DNA of 6,395 nucleotides from Chloroflexota bacterium (GCA_021823905.1 JAKALX010000223.1:1-6395), one strand, 5' to 3'; positions 1 to 5,940 are shown, numbered from the stretch's first letter. Numbers and translations are program-made. The notes: generated from the sequence alone by a model not told the origin.

Positions 1-149
1 AAGGGCTGACATCGTCGCGGTTGGACGGGAACAACGTCGACATCGACCAGGAAATGATCAGCCTTTCAGACACGCAGATGCGTTACCAGGCGGCTTCGAC
101 CGCGCTGACGCAGAAGCTCAGCATCCTGCGCGACGTGATCCGCAGCTAG
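1..149 (+). CDS. flgB: Flagellar basal-body rod protein FlgB, C-terminal part (5' truncated)
   Basis: The reading frame is open from the window edge (first full codon at base 3) to TAG at 147-149 and gives the last 48 residues. They include NNVDIDQEM followed by a long helix ending TALTQKLSILRDVIRS. This matches the FlgB C-terminus: the N-N-V-D-x-D-x-E-M turn followed by the terminal helix that packs in the proximal rod. FlgB is a periplasm-spanning rod subunit exported by the flagellar type III apparatus, and it assembles next to FliE and FlgC. The location directly before flgC, 10 bases upstream, is the canonical flgBC arrangement. The stop codon overlaps the flgC ribosome binding site, so the two genes are probably translationally coupled. 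The N-terminal part lies outside the window. Identity is sure because motif and neighbour agree. Confidence 0.93.
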   Translation, partial: GLTSSRLDGNNVDIDQEMISLSDTQMRYQAASTALTQKLSILRDVIRS

Positions 150-153
150 GAGG
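148..153 (+). promoter_or_regulatory. Ribosome binding site of flgC overlapping the flgB stop
   Basis: A perfect AGGAGG starts at the second base of the flgB TAG stop codon and lies 6 bases before the flgC ATG. A ribosome terminating on flgB therefore sits on the flgC Shine-Dalgarno. This supports coupled translation of two rod proteins. Confidence 0.85.
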
Positions 154-159
154 CCCGGA

Positions 160-606
160 ATGGGACTGATTACGGCAATGGGAGCCACCGCCTCGGGGCT
201 AGCGGCGCAACGGGTCCGGATGGACGTCATCAGCGGAAACGTGGCGAACATCGACTCGACGCGCACGGCGGACGGAACGGGGCCATATCGGCGGCACGTG
301 GTGCGCCTCTCCGCGGCCGACGGAGGCGCGCCGTTCGCGGAGGTGGTGGACCGTTTCACCTCGGCCGCGTCGACCGGCGTGGTGACGGCTTCAGTAACGA
401 CCGACAACGTTACGCCGACCCGCCAGCAGTACGACCCCTCGAACCCGGACGCGAACGCGGACGGCTTCGTGCAGCTGCCGAACGTGGACCTGGTTACGGA
501 GATGACGGACCTGACTTCGGCGAACCGCTCATACCAGGCGAACGCGACGGTGCTGAACGCGATAAAGCAGATGGCCCTAAGGGCTTTGGACATCGGATCT
601 AGGTAG
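160..606 (+). CDS. flgC: Flagellar basal-body rod protein FlgC
   Basis: This encodes 148 residues, the usual FlgC length. FlgC is a proximal rod subunit exported through the flagellar type III system. Visible signatures are the N-terminal rod/hook helix with SGNVAN (residues 25-30), the PYRRHVV segment (42-48), the FlgC-specific YDPSNPDANADGFV block (91-104), and the C-terminal helix starting NVDLVTEM and running through SYQAN (108-137). The last segment is the heptad-like helix shared by rod and hook proteins. The ATG at 160 is set by the AGGAGG at 148-153. The gene ends 5 bases before the first fliE ATG, inside a tight rod operon. Nothing is odd in length or key residues. The assignment is firm. 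Confidence 0.97.
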   Translation: MGLITAMGATASGLAAQRVRMDVISGNVANIDSTRTADGTGPYRRHVVRLSAADGGAPFAEVVDRFTSAASTGVVTASVTTDNVTPTRQQYDPSNPDANADGFVQLPNVDLVTEMTDLTSANRSYQANATVLNAIKQMALRALDIGSR

Positions 607-611
607 CCGGG

Positions 612-935
612 ATGAGCCCGGATGCGGGAGGCATGGGCATGGGTATGGAGATCGGACCGATTCAGGGGGCGAGCGGCATCACGCAGACTGGCGTCACGGC
701 GGCCGCGAAACCGGCTGCCGGGTTCGCCGACATGCTTGGGCAGGCCGTCCACCAGCTCCAGGCGATCAGCGACAACGCCAACACGAAGGTGAACGCGATG
801 GCGACCGGTCAGAACGTGGACCTGAGTGACGTGATGCTGGCGCTGCAAAGCGAAAGCCTGGCGATGAGCCTGGCGACACAGGTACGGAACAAGGCCGTGG
901 AGGCCTACCAGGAAGTCTTCAGGATGCAGATGTAA
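612..935 (+). CDS. fliE: Flagellar hook-basal body protein FliE (MS ring-rod adaptor)
   Basis: FliE connects the FliF MS ring to the rod and is the first substrate of the flagellar export gate. From base 612 it is 107 residues, close to the usual ~100. The diagnostic C-terminus is present: GQNVDLSDVMLALQSESL (residues 66-83), then QVRNKAVEAYQEVFRMQM (90-107), matching the family pattern VRNKxVxAYQExMRMxx. The start is uncertain. ATG 612 has only a weak AGGTAG ahead of it. The in-frame ATG at 639 has GGGAGG (626-631) at an ideal 7-base distance and would give 98 residues beginning MGMEIG. In-frame ATGs also occur at 633 and 645. The TAA stop overlaps the next ATG (TAATG), giving coupling to the fliK-like gene. 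Identity is sure; the start is about even between 612 and 639. Confidence 0.95.
   Translation: MSPDAGGMGMGMEIGPIQGASGITQTGVTAAAKPAAGFADMLGQAVHQLQAISDNANTKVNAMATGQNVDLSDVMLALQSESLAMSLATQVRNKAVEAYQEVFRMQM
626..631 (+). promoter_or_regulatory. Possible internal Shine-Dalgarno deciding the fliE start
   Basis: GGGAGG lies 7 bases before the in-frame ATG at 639 and 1 base before the one at 633. It is stronger than anything upstream of the ATG at 612. If it is used, the FliE N-terminus is nine residues shorter than the longest frame. Confidence 0.5.
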
Positions 936-2503
936 TGGGACTCGTAGTCCAAGCCACACAGGATCCGTTGCTGACGTTGCTGGCGCCAATCGCGCCGGCG
1001 GCCCAGGCGACGGCCGCGCCTGACGTGTTCGAGGCACTCCTCACGGAGCTGCTCGGCGCGCACGGTGCGGAGACCATCGTGGGTGCGGCGCCCAAGGACG
1101 CAGCGCCCGCGAAGAGCAGGTTGCCAGGCGAACTTCCGGCCGCCGGTGACACGACGAAGGACGAGACCAAGAGCGCGACTCTGCTCGAAGCGCTCGCGCA
1201 ACTCCAGCCGGCCCAGGTTGGACCTGTGGCAGCCAAGACGGCCCCGGAAAAGCAGGCAGCAACCAGCTCCACCATTGCGAGCGCCGGCGGCAAGCCGCTG
1301 ACCGGTGGGGTCGAGGCAGGGCTAGCCGACGCCATGGATGGAGCCAACGCGCCGGCCACGCCCACTGCTGGCGCTTCTCTTGACGCACCAGCGCCGGGAC
1401 CGGCAAACACGACGATAACGAGCTCGGACGCCGCCGCCACGCCTGTCCCGGCAACCGTTCAACCGAACGGCGCAACAGCCGCACCGGGAGTGGCAAGTAC
1501 GACGGTGACGAACTCGGGCGGCGCCGCAACGCCTGCCCCCGCCACCCTTCCACCGACTGACGCAACAGCCGCACCGGGACCGGCAAGCACGACGGTGACG
1601 AACGCGGACGGCGCCGCAACGCCTGCCCCGACAACCTTTCCACCGGCCGACGCAACATCCGCCCCCGCTCCAAAGGAGCACAGCGACAGCTCGGGGAAGA
1701 CCGTCCTGCCGCCGGGGATGTTCCGTGCCGCGTTCAGGGGCCGGGCCGATCACGCCGAGCACCCGAACCGGGGCGGCAAGGCTCCGGCCGGAGACGCCCC
1801 ACCGGAAACGCCGGTTGCGAGCGCGCCTCCCGGAGACGCTCCGCCGGTGACCCAGCAAGCTGCAATCAGCGTGGTCCGCTCTGTCGGGAACGCAAACGAC
1901 AACGCAGCGACGAACAGCGGCGAGAACGGCAAGGATCCGGGGCAGCCTCAGCCGAAGGCGTCGGCCGAGGGCATCGCTCACTCGAGCGAGCACTCGATCC
2001 TGCACCGGGCGGACGAGACGCAGCAAGCGCCTGAAACGGCAGCCCCAAAGCCGGCTCCGCAGGCGCAACTGCCCGAGGCAGCCCGCCAGGTCATCCGGGC
2101 GGTCGTCGAGCGCGCGGAGCAGGGTGGGGGCGAGGCGAGGCTCCACCTCCGGCCAGAGAACCTGGGCGAAGTCACCATCCGGGTCCAGACCGACGGTGAC
2201 CACGTTCGCGTGGAGATCCGGGCGGACCGGCCGGAAGCGGCGCAACTGCTGCGGGAACACTCCGTCGAACTGTCGAACATGCTCGGGAACCAGGGACTCA
2301 ACCTCGGCAACCTGTCGGTCGGGCTCGGCGGGCAGCAGGCCGGCGGGTCTCAAAACGAGCAGCCACAGAGCGCGGCGCCGAACCGGCCGGGCAGCAGCGA
2401 ATTCGGCGCCCTCATGGGCCTGGGCGAGACGGACGCAACCGATCGCCACAACCTGCTGCGCGCCGCCTACAACCCCGACGGAACGCACGTCTACCGCGTG
2501 TAG
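935..2503 (+). CDS. fliK: Flagellar hook-length control protein FliK
   Basis: This encodes 522 residues with the FliK architecture. There is a short N-terminal segment, a long Ala/Pro/Thr-rich middle that looks disordered (about 80-390), and a folded C-terminal Flg_hook-type domain (about 385-475) carrying the hallmark LRPENLGEV (405-413) and the following strand VRVEIRADRPEAAQLLREH. In this family the N-terminal and middle parts act as an exported ruler, and the C-terminal domain contacts FlhB to switch export from hook to filament substrates. Residues 153-242 consist of three tandem 30-residue repeats (see the repeat entry). The last ~45 residues are Gln/Asn/Gly-rich and not conserved. The start overlaps the fliE stop by one base (TAATG), and flgD follows 14 bases after the stop, the usual fliK-flgD order. 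Middle regions of FliK vary widely, so assignment rests on the C-terminal domain and position. Confidence 0.92.
   Translation: MGLVVQATQDPLLTLLAPIAPAAQATAAPDVFEALLTELLGAHGAETIVGAAPKDAAPAKSRLPGELPAAGDTTKDETKSATLLEALAQLQPAQVGPVAAKTAPEKQAATSSTIASAGGKPLTGGVEAGLADAMDGANAPATPTAGASLDAPAPGPANTTITSSDAAATPVPATVQPNGATAAPGVASTTVTNSGGAATPAPATLPPTDATAAPGPASTTVTNADGAATPAPTTFPPADATSAPAPKEHSDSSGKTVLPPGMFRAAFRGRADHAEHPNRGGKAPAGDAPPETPVASAPPGDAPPVTQQAAISVVRSVGNANDNAATNSGENGKDPGQPQPKASAEGIAHSSEHSILHRADETQQAPETAAPKPAPQAQLPEAARQVIRAVVERAEQGGGEARLHLRPENLGEVTIRVQTDGDHVRVEIRADRPEAAQLLREHSVELSNMLGNQGLNLGNLSVGLGGQQAGGSQNEQPQSAAPNRPGSSEFGALMGLGETDATDRHNLLRAAYNPDGTHVYRV
1391..1660 (+). repeat. Three tandem 90-bp repeats inside fliK
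   Basis: Three direct, contiguous, in-frame units lie at 1391-1480, 1481-1570 and 1571-1660, each coding 30 residues. Each begins APG and contains the pattern A-x-T-T-x-T-x-x-x-x-A-A-T-P-x-P, ending with A-T before the next unit. Units 2 and 3 differ at about 12 of 90 bases and units 1 and 2 at about 19, by hand alignment. The order of divergence suggests stepwise duplication. The array sits in the low-complexity ruler portion of FliK. Confidence 0.9.
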
Positions 2504-2510
2504 GAAGGAG
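2503..2510 (+). promoter_or_regulatory. Ribosome binding site of flgD overlapping the fliK stop
   Basis: GGAAGGAG begins on the last base of the fliK TAG and ends 7 bases before the flgD ATG at 2518. It fixes the flgD start. It repeats the stop-in-Shine-Dalgarno arrangement seen at flgB/flgC. Confidence 0.8.
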
Positions 2511-2517
2511 TCAAGCC

Positions 2518-3069
2518 ATGGCAGGACTGTCTATCGACCCCGTCACCGGCCTGCAGAATGCTACGACCCAGCCAGCGACGAAGGCTCCGACGAACGACCT
2601 GGGACAGGTCGATTTCATGAAGCTCATCATCGCCCAGATGCAGAACCAGAACCCGTTGGAGCCGCAGAAGGACTCGGACTTCATGGCGCAGATGGCGCAG
2701 TTCGAGGCGCTCAACCAGATGAAGCTCGTCGCCCAGGGGATGAAGATCCTCCAGGGCGTGAACGAGCTCTCGAGCGCGACGGCGATGATCGGCAAGACGG
2801 TCACGGGCAAGCAGGTTGACGCCAGCGGCGCAGTACGCGACCAGGTTGCCCGAGAGCAGTACGCGCTGCCGTTCGCCCAGCTCGACTCGGTGCAGCGCGC
2901 GACCGTGACCGGCGACCAGCGGGTGAGGGATGCGATCAACGACGCCCAGAACGCGGGCCGCGAGGTGACCGGAAAGGTCGATCGGGTGGTGGTTGGACCT
3001 GACGGCATCCCCTCGCTCTGGGTCGGCGGCAAGGTGCTCGACATGTTCACGATTTCGGGAGTGCAGTAG
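2518..3069 (+). CDS. flgD: Flagellar hook assembly protein FlgD (hook cap)
   Basis: FlgD forms the cap under which hook subunits polymerise and is later discarded. The 183-residue protein has the family signature near its N-terminus: DFMKLIIAQMQNQNPLEP (residues 33-50) followed by DFMAQMAQFEALNQM (54-68). GKTVTG (92-97) begins the C-terminal strand region, and a typical end follows: EVTGKVDRVVV, GIPSLWVGGK, then a last strand (149-183). This is shorter than enterobacterial FlgD (about 230) and lacks its larger C-terminal domain, resembling the compact Gram-positive type. Between GKTVTGKQVDASG and the final strands lies a charged, probably helical stretch of about 43 residues (105-147) that compact FlgDs usually lack. 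The start is set by the Shine-Dalgarno at 2503-2510. The next gene begins 2 bases after the stop. Confidence 0.95.
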   Translation: MAGLSIDPVTGLQNATTQPATKAPTNDLGQVDFMKLIIAQMQNQNPLEPQKDSDFMAQMAQFEALNQMKLVAQGMKILQGVNELSSATAMIGKTVTGKQVDASGAVRDQVAREQYALPFAQLDSVQRATVTGDQRVRDAINDAQNAGREVTGKVDRVVVGPDGIPSLWVGGKVLDMFTISGVQ

Positions 3070-3071
3070 AC

Positions 3072-3452
3072 ATGGCGCTCGACCGCACGATCCCGATTGG
3101 GCCGCCGCCAGCCGCAACAGGCGCGGCGGCCGGGCCTGCCAACCGTCCCGGCCCGGTTGCCGGGGCCTCGTTCCAGCAGGCGTTGCAGCGGGCCGGCCAG
3201 GGAATTCAGCTCAGCCGTCACGCGCAGAAGCGTGTCGAGACCCGGGATCTTGAACTTGATCCGGCACGGCTCTCGCGGCTGAACACGGCCATCAACCGCG
3301 CCGCCGAGAAGGGCGCGCGCAACAGCGTCGTGATGCTCGACGGCCTTGCCGTCGTCGTCGACATCAACCAGCGCACCGTCGTCACGGCGATGAACGCTCA
3401 GCAGGGAAAGGAGCGCGTCTTTACCAACATCGACTCAGTCGTGATCGCCTGA
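3072..3452 (+). CDS. Flagellar operon protein, TIGR02530 (flg_new) family
   Basis: This encodes 126 residues of a conserved small protein of uncertain role found between flgD and flgE in many flagellar operons. After a Pro/Ala-rich, probably disordered N-terminus (1-30) come the family blocks: SFQQALQRA (33-41), LSRHAQKRVETRDL (47-60, the conserved F/LSxHAxxRxxxR motif), a helix with AAEKGARNSVVMLDGLAVVV (77-96), and RTVVTAMN then VFTNIDSVVI (101-125). The start ATG is 2 bases after the flgD stop, with GGGAG at 3057-3061 inside the flgD end as ribosome binding site. The placement suggests a part in hook assembly or its timing, but I infer this from context only. It is the last gene of the tightly packed part of the operon; a 118-base gap follows. 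Confidence 0.9.
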   Translation: MALDRTIPIGPPPAATGAAAGPANRPGPVAGASFQQALQRAGQGIQLSRHAQKRVETRDLELDPARLSRLNTAINRAAEKGARNSVVMLDGLAVVVDINQRTVVTAMNAQQGKERVFTNIDSVVIA

Positions 3453-3484
3453 ATCGAAAATCGTGAATTGTGAATCGTGAATTG
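3450..3484 (+). repeat. AT-rich 7-base tandem repeat after the TIGR02530 gene
   Basis: Five consecutive heptads start at the TGA stop codon: TGAATCG (3450), AAAATCG (3457, degenerate), TGAATTG (3464), TGAATCG (3471) and TGAATTG (3478). The alternation of the C and T forms also makes a 14-base period, so AATCGTGAATTG occurs exactly twice (3459-3470 and 3473-3484). The base composition contrasts sharply with the GC-rich surroundings. Confidence 0.85.
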
Positions 3485-3487
3485 AAC

Positions 3488-3516
3488 TCGGGCCGGTCCG
3501 CCAGTCGGAGGCCCGA
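3488..3516 (+). other. Hairpin 1 in the flgE leader
   Basis: TCGGGCC (3488-3494) is the exact complement of GGCCCGA (3510-3516). Directly inside, TCCG (3497-3500) pairs with CGGA (3506-3509), leaving a 2-base bulge and a 5-base loop CCAGT. That gives 11 pairs, nearly all G-C. No T-run follows on either strand, so it is not a classical intrinsic terminator. It could be an RNA stability, pausing or attenuation element ahead of flgE. Confidence 0.6.
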
Positions 3517-3530
3517 TCCGCCCCCACAGT

Positions 3531-3550
3531 TGGGCGCGAACGAGCGCCCA
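3531..3550 (+). other. Hairpin 2 in the flgE leader, next to its ribosome binding site
   Basis: TGGGCGC (3531-3537) pairs perfectly with GCGCCCA (3544-3550) around a 6-base loop GAACGA. The stem ends just before GGGAAAGGAT (3551-3560), the flgE Shine-Dalgarno region. No T-run follows. Together with hairpin 1 it makes a structured leader of about 60 bases. A 5' mRNA stabiliser or processing site that raises hook protein output is the likeliest role, by inference. Confidence 0.6.
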
Positions 3551-3570
3551 GGGAAAGGATCGAACCCGCC

Positions 3571-4848
3571 ATGATGCGTGCACTTTTCTCCGCGATTTCG
3601 GGGATGAAAACCAACATGTCCTACATGGACGTGACCGGTAACAACATCGCGAACGTCAACACTACGGCCTTCAAGTCGAGCCGCGTGACGTTCCAGGACA
3701 TCCTCGGGCAGACCATCCGCGGCGCCAGCTCGCCGCAGAACGGCCGCGGCGGCATGAACCCGGCTCAGATCGGCCTCGGCGTCAACATGGGCGCGATCGA
3801 CAACATCATGAGCCAGGGCTCACTGCAGACGACCGGCAAGCTCACCGACTTCGCAGTCCAGGGCGACGGCTTCTTCGTGGTCGGGGACGGCCAGAGTCAG
3901 TACTACACCCGCGACGGCGCGTTCGACATCGACGTCGGCGGGACGCTCGTGAACCCTGCGACAGGCATGAAGGTGATGGGCTGGATGGCCGACGGGACTG
4001 GCACCGTGACAACCAACACCGCGCCGGTCTCGATCCAGATCCCGTTCGGGACGCAGGTGAGCGCCAAGCCGACGGCCGATAACACGACTCCGAACCCGCC
4101 GGTCTACGGCATGGTGATGGCCGGGAACCTCGATTCCGGCACCGCGACCGCCGGTACCGTCACAAGCACCGTCACGGCATACGACTCGCTGGGCAACGCC
4201 CACTCGATCGACATCACGTACACCAAGACAGGTGCGAACGCATGGAGCGTCACGGGCACGGATCCGAGTAGCGCGGCCCCCGCCCCGAACGCGATCGCCG
4301 CGCAAACCATCAACTTCACCACCAACGGACTGGTCGACACCACCGCGGGCTCGAAGGGCCTTATCAATGTCAGCCTGGGGACGACAAACGGCTCGACGAA
4401 CCCACTCGCTTTCACGATTGACATGACGACGCTCACCCAGTTCGCGGGCACGAGCGCAGTGACAACGCGCCTGAACACGGGCTCCCCGGCCGGGGCGCTT
4501 GTCAGCTTCTCCGTCGGCGCCTCGGGTGAGATTTCGGGCATCTATTCGAACGGCTCGACGCAGCGGATCGGCCAGCTCGCACTCGCCAGCTTCGCGAACC
4601 CGGGTGGCCTCCAGCGCTCCGGCCAGAACCTCTGGAACGCCAGCGCTGCATCCGGCGATGCCATCCTCGGCACCCCCAACTCCGGTGGGCGCGGCTCCAT
4701 CAGCACCGGCACCCTCGAGGCCTCGAACGTCGACCTGGCGCAGCAGTTCACCAACGTCATCATCGCCCAGCGCGGCTTCCAGGCGTCGTCGCGGGTCATC
4801 ACGGCCAGCGACCAGCTCCTGCAGGACCTGGTCAACATCATTCACTAG
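3571..4848 (+). CDS. flgE: Flagellar hook protein FlgE
   Basis: FlgE polymerises into the hook, the universal joint between rod and filament. The 425-residue length is typical. The N-terminal D0 helix starts ALFSAISGM and includes VTGNNIANVNTTAFK (residues 4-35). DFAVQGDGFFVV (93-104) and YYTRDGAFDID (111-121) with the following GTLVNPATGMKVMGW are standard hook/rod family segments. A FlgE D2-type region contains TVTAYDSLGN (200-209). The C-terminus has GSISTGTLEASNVDLAQQF (375-393), IIAQRGFQASSRVI (397-410) and a last helix ending DLVNIIH, which forms the D0 coiled coil with the N-terminus. The ATG at 3571 is preferred over the adjacent ATG at 3574 because AAAGGA (3554-3559) is 11 bases away, already long. 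Unlike its upstream neighbours it has its own long leader. The assignment is firm. Confidence 0.97.
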   Translation: MMRALFSAISGMKTNMSYMDVTGNNIANVNTTAFKSSRVTFQDILGQTIRGASSPQNGRGGMNPAQIGLGVNMGAIDNIMSQGSLQTTGKLTDFAVQGDGFFVVGDGQSQYYTRDGAFDIDVGGTLVNPATGMKVMGWMADGTGTVTTNTAPVSIQIPFGTQVSAKPTADNTTPNPPVYGMVMAGNLDSGTATAGTVTSTVTAYDSLGNAHSIDITYTKTGANAWSVTGTDPSSAAPAPNAIAAQTINFTTNGLVDTTAGSKGLINVSLGTTNGSTNPLAFTIDMTTLTQFAGTSAVTTRLNTGSPAGALVSFSVGASGEISGIYSNGSTQRIGQLALASFANPGGLQRSGQNLWNASAASGDAILGTPNSGGRGSISTGTLEASNVDLAQQFTNVIIAQRGFQASSRVITASDQLLQDLVNIIH

Positions 4849-4855
4849 TCAACCG

Positions 4856-4893
4856 GGTGGTGGGCCCGCCGCCCCGGTAGCGAGCCCACCACC
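4856..4893 (+). terminator. Strong hairpin after flgE, possible terminator or mRNA end
   Basis: GGTGGTGGGC (4856-4865) pairs without mismatch with GCCCACCACC (4884-4893) around an 18-base loop. It starts 7 bases after the flgE stop. No T-run follows on either strand, so intrinsic termination would be non-canonical. The 3' arm touches the Shine-Dalgarno AGGAG (4894-4898) of the next gene. It may instead mark the 3' end of a stable flgE mRNA or modulate translation of the downstream gene. Confidence 0.45.
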
Positions 4894-4898
4894 AGGAG
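4894..4898 (+). promoter_or_regulatory. Ribosome binding site of the beta-propeller gene
   Basis: AGGAG lies 4 bases before the ATG at 4903, a short but workable spacing, and directly abuts the 3' arm of the 4856-4893 hairpin. It supports this start. Confidence 0.6.
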
Positions 4899-4902
4899 CG
4901 CC

Positions 4903-5883
4903 ATGCTCGGTCAGTTGAACTTCAAGCGCGCAAACCGCATCGCCAGTCTGGCCATCATCCCGCTGATGGCGCTGGCGATTGTGGTTGGTTCGCGGCTCAT
5001 CTCGGGGAGGGAGGAGACCGCTCCAGCGCCTCGCGAGGGAACGCTGGTGGTGGCGGACCTGCGGGGCGAGGCGATCACATTGCTCAACCTGGAGACGGGC
5101 TCGCAACGTGAGCTGGCGCTTCCGGGACCTCCGCACGAGCTGCTCGCCGCCGACGGCCGGCTGTACGCGACGCTCGGCCGGGGGAACAGCGTGGCGGAGA
5201 TCGCGCCTGAAGCACCCGGGATCCTGCGGCAGTTGCACCTTGAGGGAGAGCCGCACGGGCTCGCCCTCGGGCCGAACGGGAACCTCTACGTCACGCTCGA
5301 CCGCGCCGCCGCGCTTGTGGAGGTGGACCGCGGCGCGCTCGCCGAGGTCGCCCGAACCGCGACGGGCGACACCCCACATACAGTCGCCTTCGGCGGGCTC
5401 ACTGCCTACGTGACGGACTCCAGGGACAACCGGCTTCGTGCGCTTCTTGGCAGCGAGGGCACGGTGGCGACGGGGGCGCTGCCGGAATCGGTGGCGGTCG
5501 TGGGCGCCTACGTGGTAACGGCGGACGCTGACGCGGGGACGCTGACCGTGGTGCGCCGCGACAGTTTGCAGGCCGCCCGCACCATCAAGGTGGGAGGGCA
5601 GCCGGTGCGGGTCGTCGGGCTCGGCTCAAATCAGGTCGCGGCGACGCTGAACGCGTCGGCGAAGCTGGTACTCGTCGACGTCGAGACCGGCGCGACCGTG
5701 AAGGCCGTCCCGGTGCTGAGGCATCCGGACGGGATCTGCGTCAGCCCTTCGGGCGCGTATGTTGCGGTCGTGTCGAATCAGGACAACACGGTACAGGTCT
5801 TTCGCCGCTCGGACTGGGCGCTGGCGGCGACACTGGATGCAGGGGACGGTCCGGGGAGCTGCGCGTGGCTGACAATGCATTGA
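4903..5883 (+). CDS. Membrane-anchored YncE-like beta-propeller protein
   Basis: This encodes 326 residues. The N-terminus has K8, R9 and R12 ahead of a hydrophobic segment (about 13-33, ASLAIIPLMALAIVVGS) without a lipobox Cys or an obvious cleavage site. It therefore looks like a signal anchor with the bulk of the protein outside the membrane. After a short linker, residues 46-326 contain about seven repeats of 37-43 residues with the pattern x-L-Y-V-T-x-x-x-x-N-x-V-x-x-[VI], then a turn, then a strand ending G-x-x-P-[HDV]. The blades fall at about 46-84, 85-124, 125-165, 166-201, 202-242, 243-283 and 284-326, so a seven-bladed YncE/NHL/cytochrome-D1-like propeller is likely. I see no catalytic motif or haem-binding CxxCH; the only Cys are C279 and C320. 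Such folds usually bind proteins or ligands. It is 54 bases after flgE, but no flagellar function is known or evident. Confidence 0.75.
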   Translation: MLGQLNFKRANRIASLAIIPLMALAIVVGSRLISGREETAPAPREGTLVVADLRGEAITLLNLETGSQRELALPGPPHELLAADGRLYATLGRGNSVAEIAPEAPGILRQLHLEGEPHGLALGPNGNLYVTLDRAAALVEVDRGALAEVARTATGDTPHTVAFGGLTAYVTDSRDNRLRALLGSEGTVATGALPESVAVVGAYVVTADADAGTLTVVRRDSLQAARTIKVGGQPVRVVGLGSNQVAATLNASAKLVLVDVETGATVKAVPVLRHPDGICVSPSGAYVAVVSNQDNTVQVFRRSDWALAATLDAGDGPGSCAWLTMH

Positions 5884-5940
5884 CCCGGATAGCGCGCCTT
5901 GCAACGATTCCAGGAAGGACTGATTGGCGCGGGGTGAACG

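Noticed and set aside
66..1037. Long minus-strand open frame of 323 codons opposite flgB, flgC and fliE
   Set aside because: It lies antisense to three clearly recognised flagellar genes, is rich in Arg/Ala/His/Val with no domain pattern, and is the expected result of high GC with codon bias on the other strand.
1780..1850. Short repeated GDAPP-type motif in fliK
   Set aside because: Two copies of a five-residue motif in Pro/Ala-rich disordered sequence are not clearly more than compositional bias.
1322..2488. Minus-strand open frame of 388 codons opposite fliK
   Set aside because: It is Arg/Cys/Gly-rich low-complexity translation that mirrors the Ala/Pro repeats of fliK. There is no motif, and the + strand frame has the Flg_hook signature.
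3482..3520. Possible promoter for flgE: TTGAAC (3482-3487) as -35, or GCCCGATC (3511-3518) as a flagellar-sigma-like -10
   Set aside because: No -10 lies at a suitable distance from TTGAAC, and no -35 partner pairs with the second element. No sigma-54 type TGGC-N8-GC pattern is present either.
3820..4845. Minus-strand open frame of 341 codons opposite flgE
   Set aside because: It runs antisense to an unmistakable hook protein, has Arg/Asp/Val-rich composition, and shows no plausible ribosome binding site or domain.
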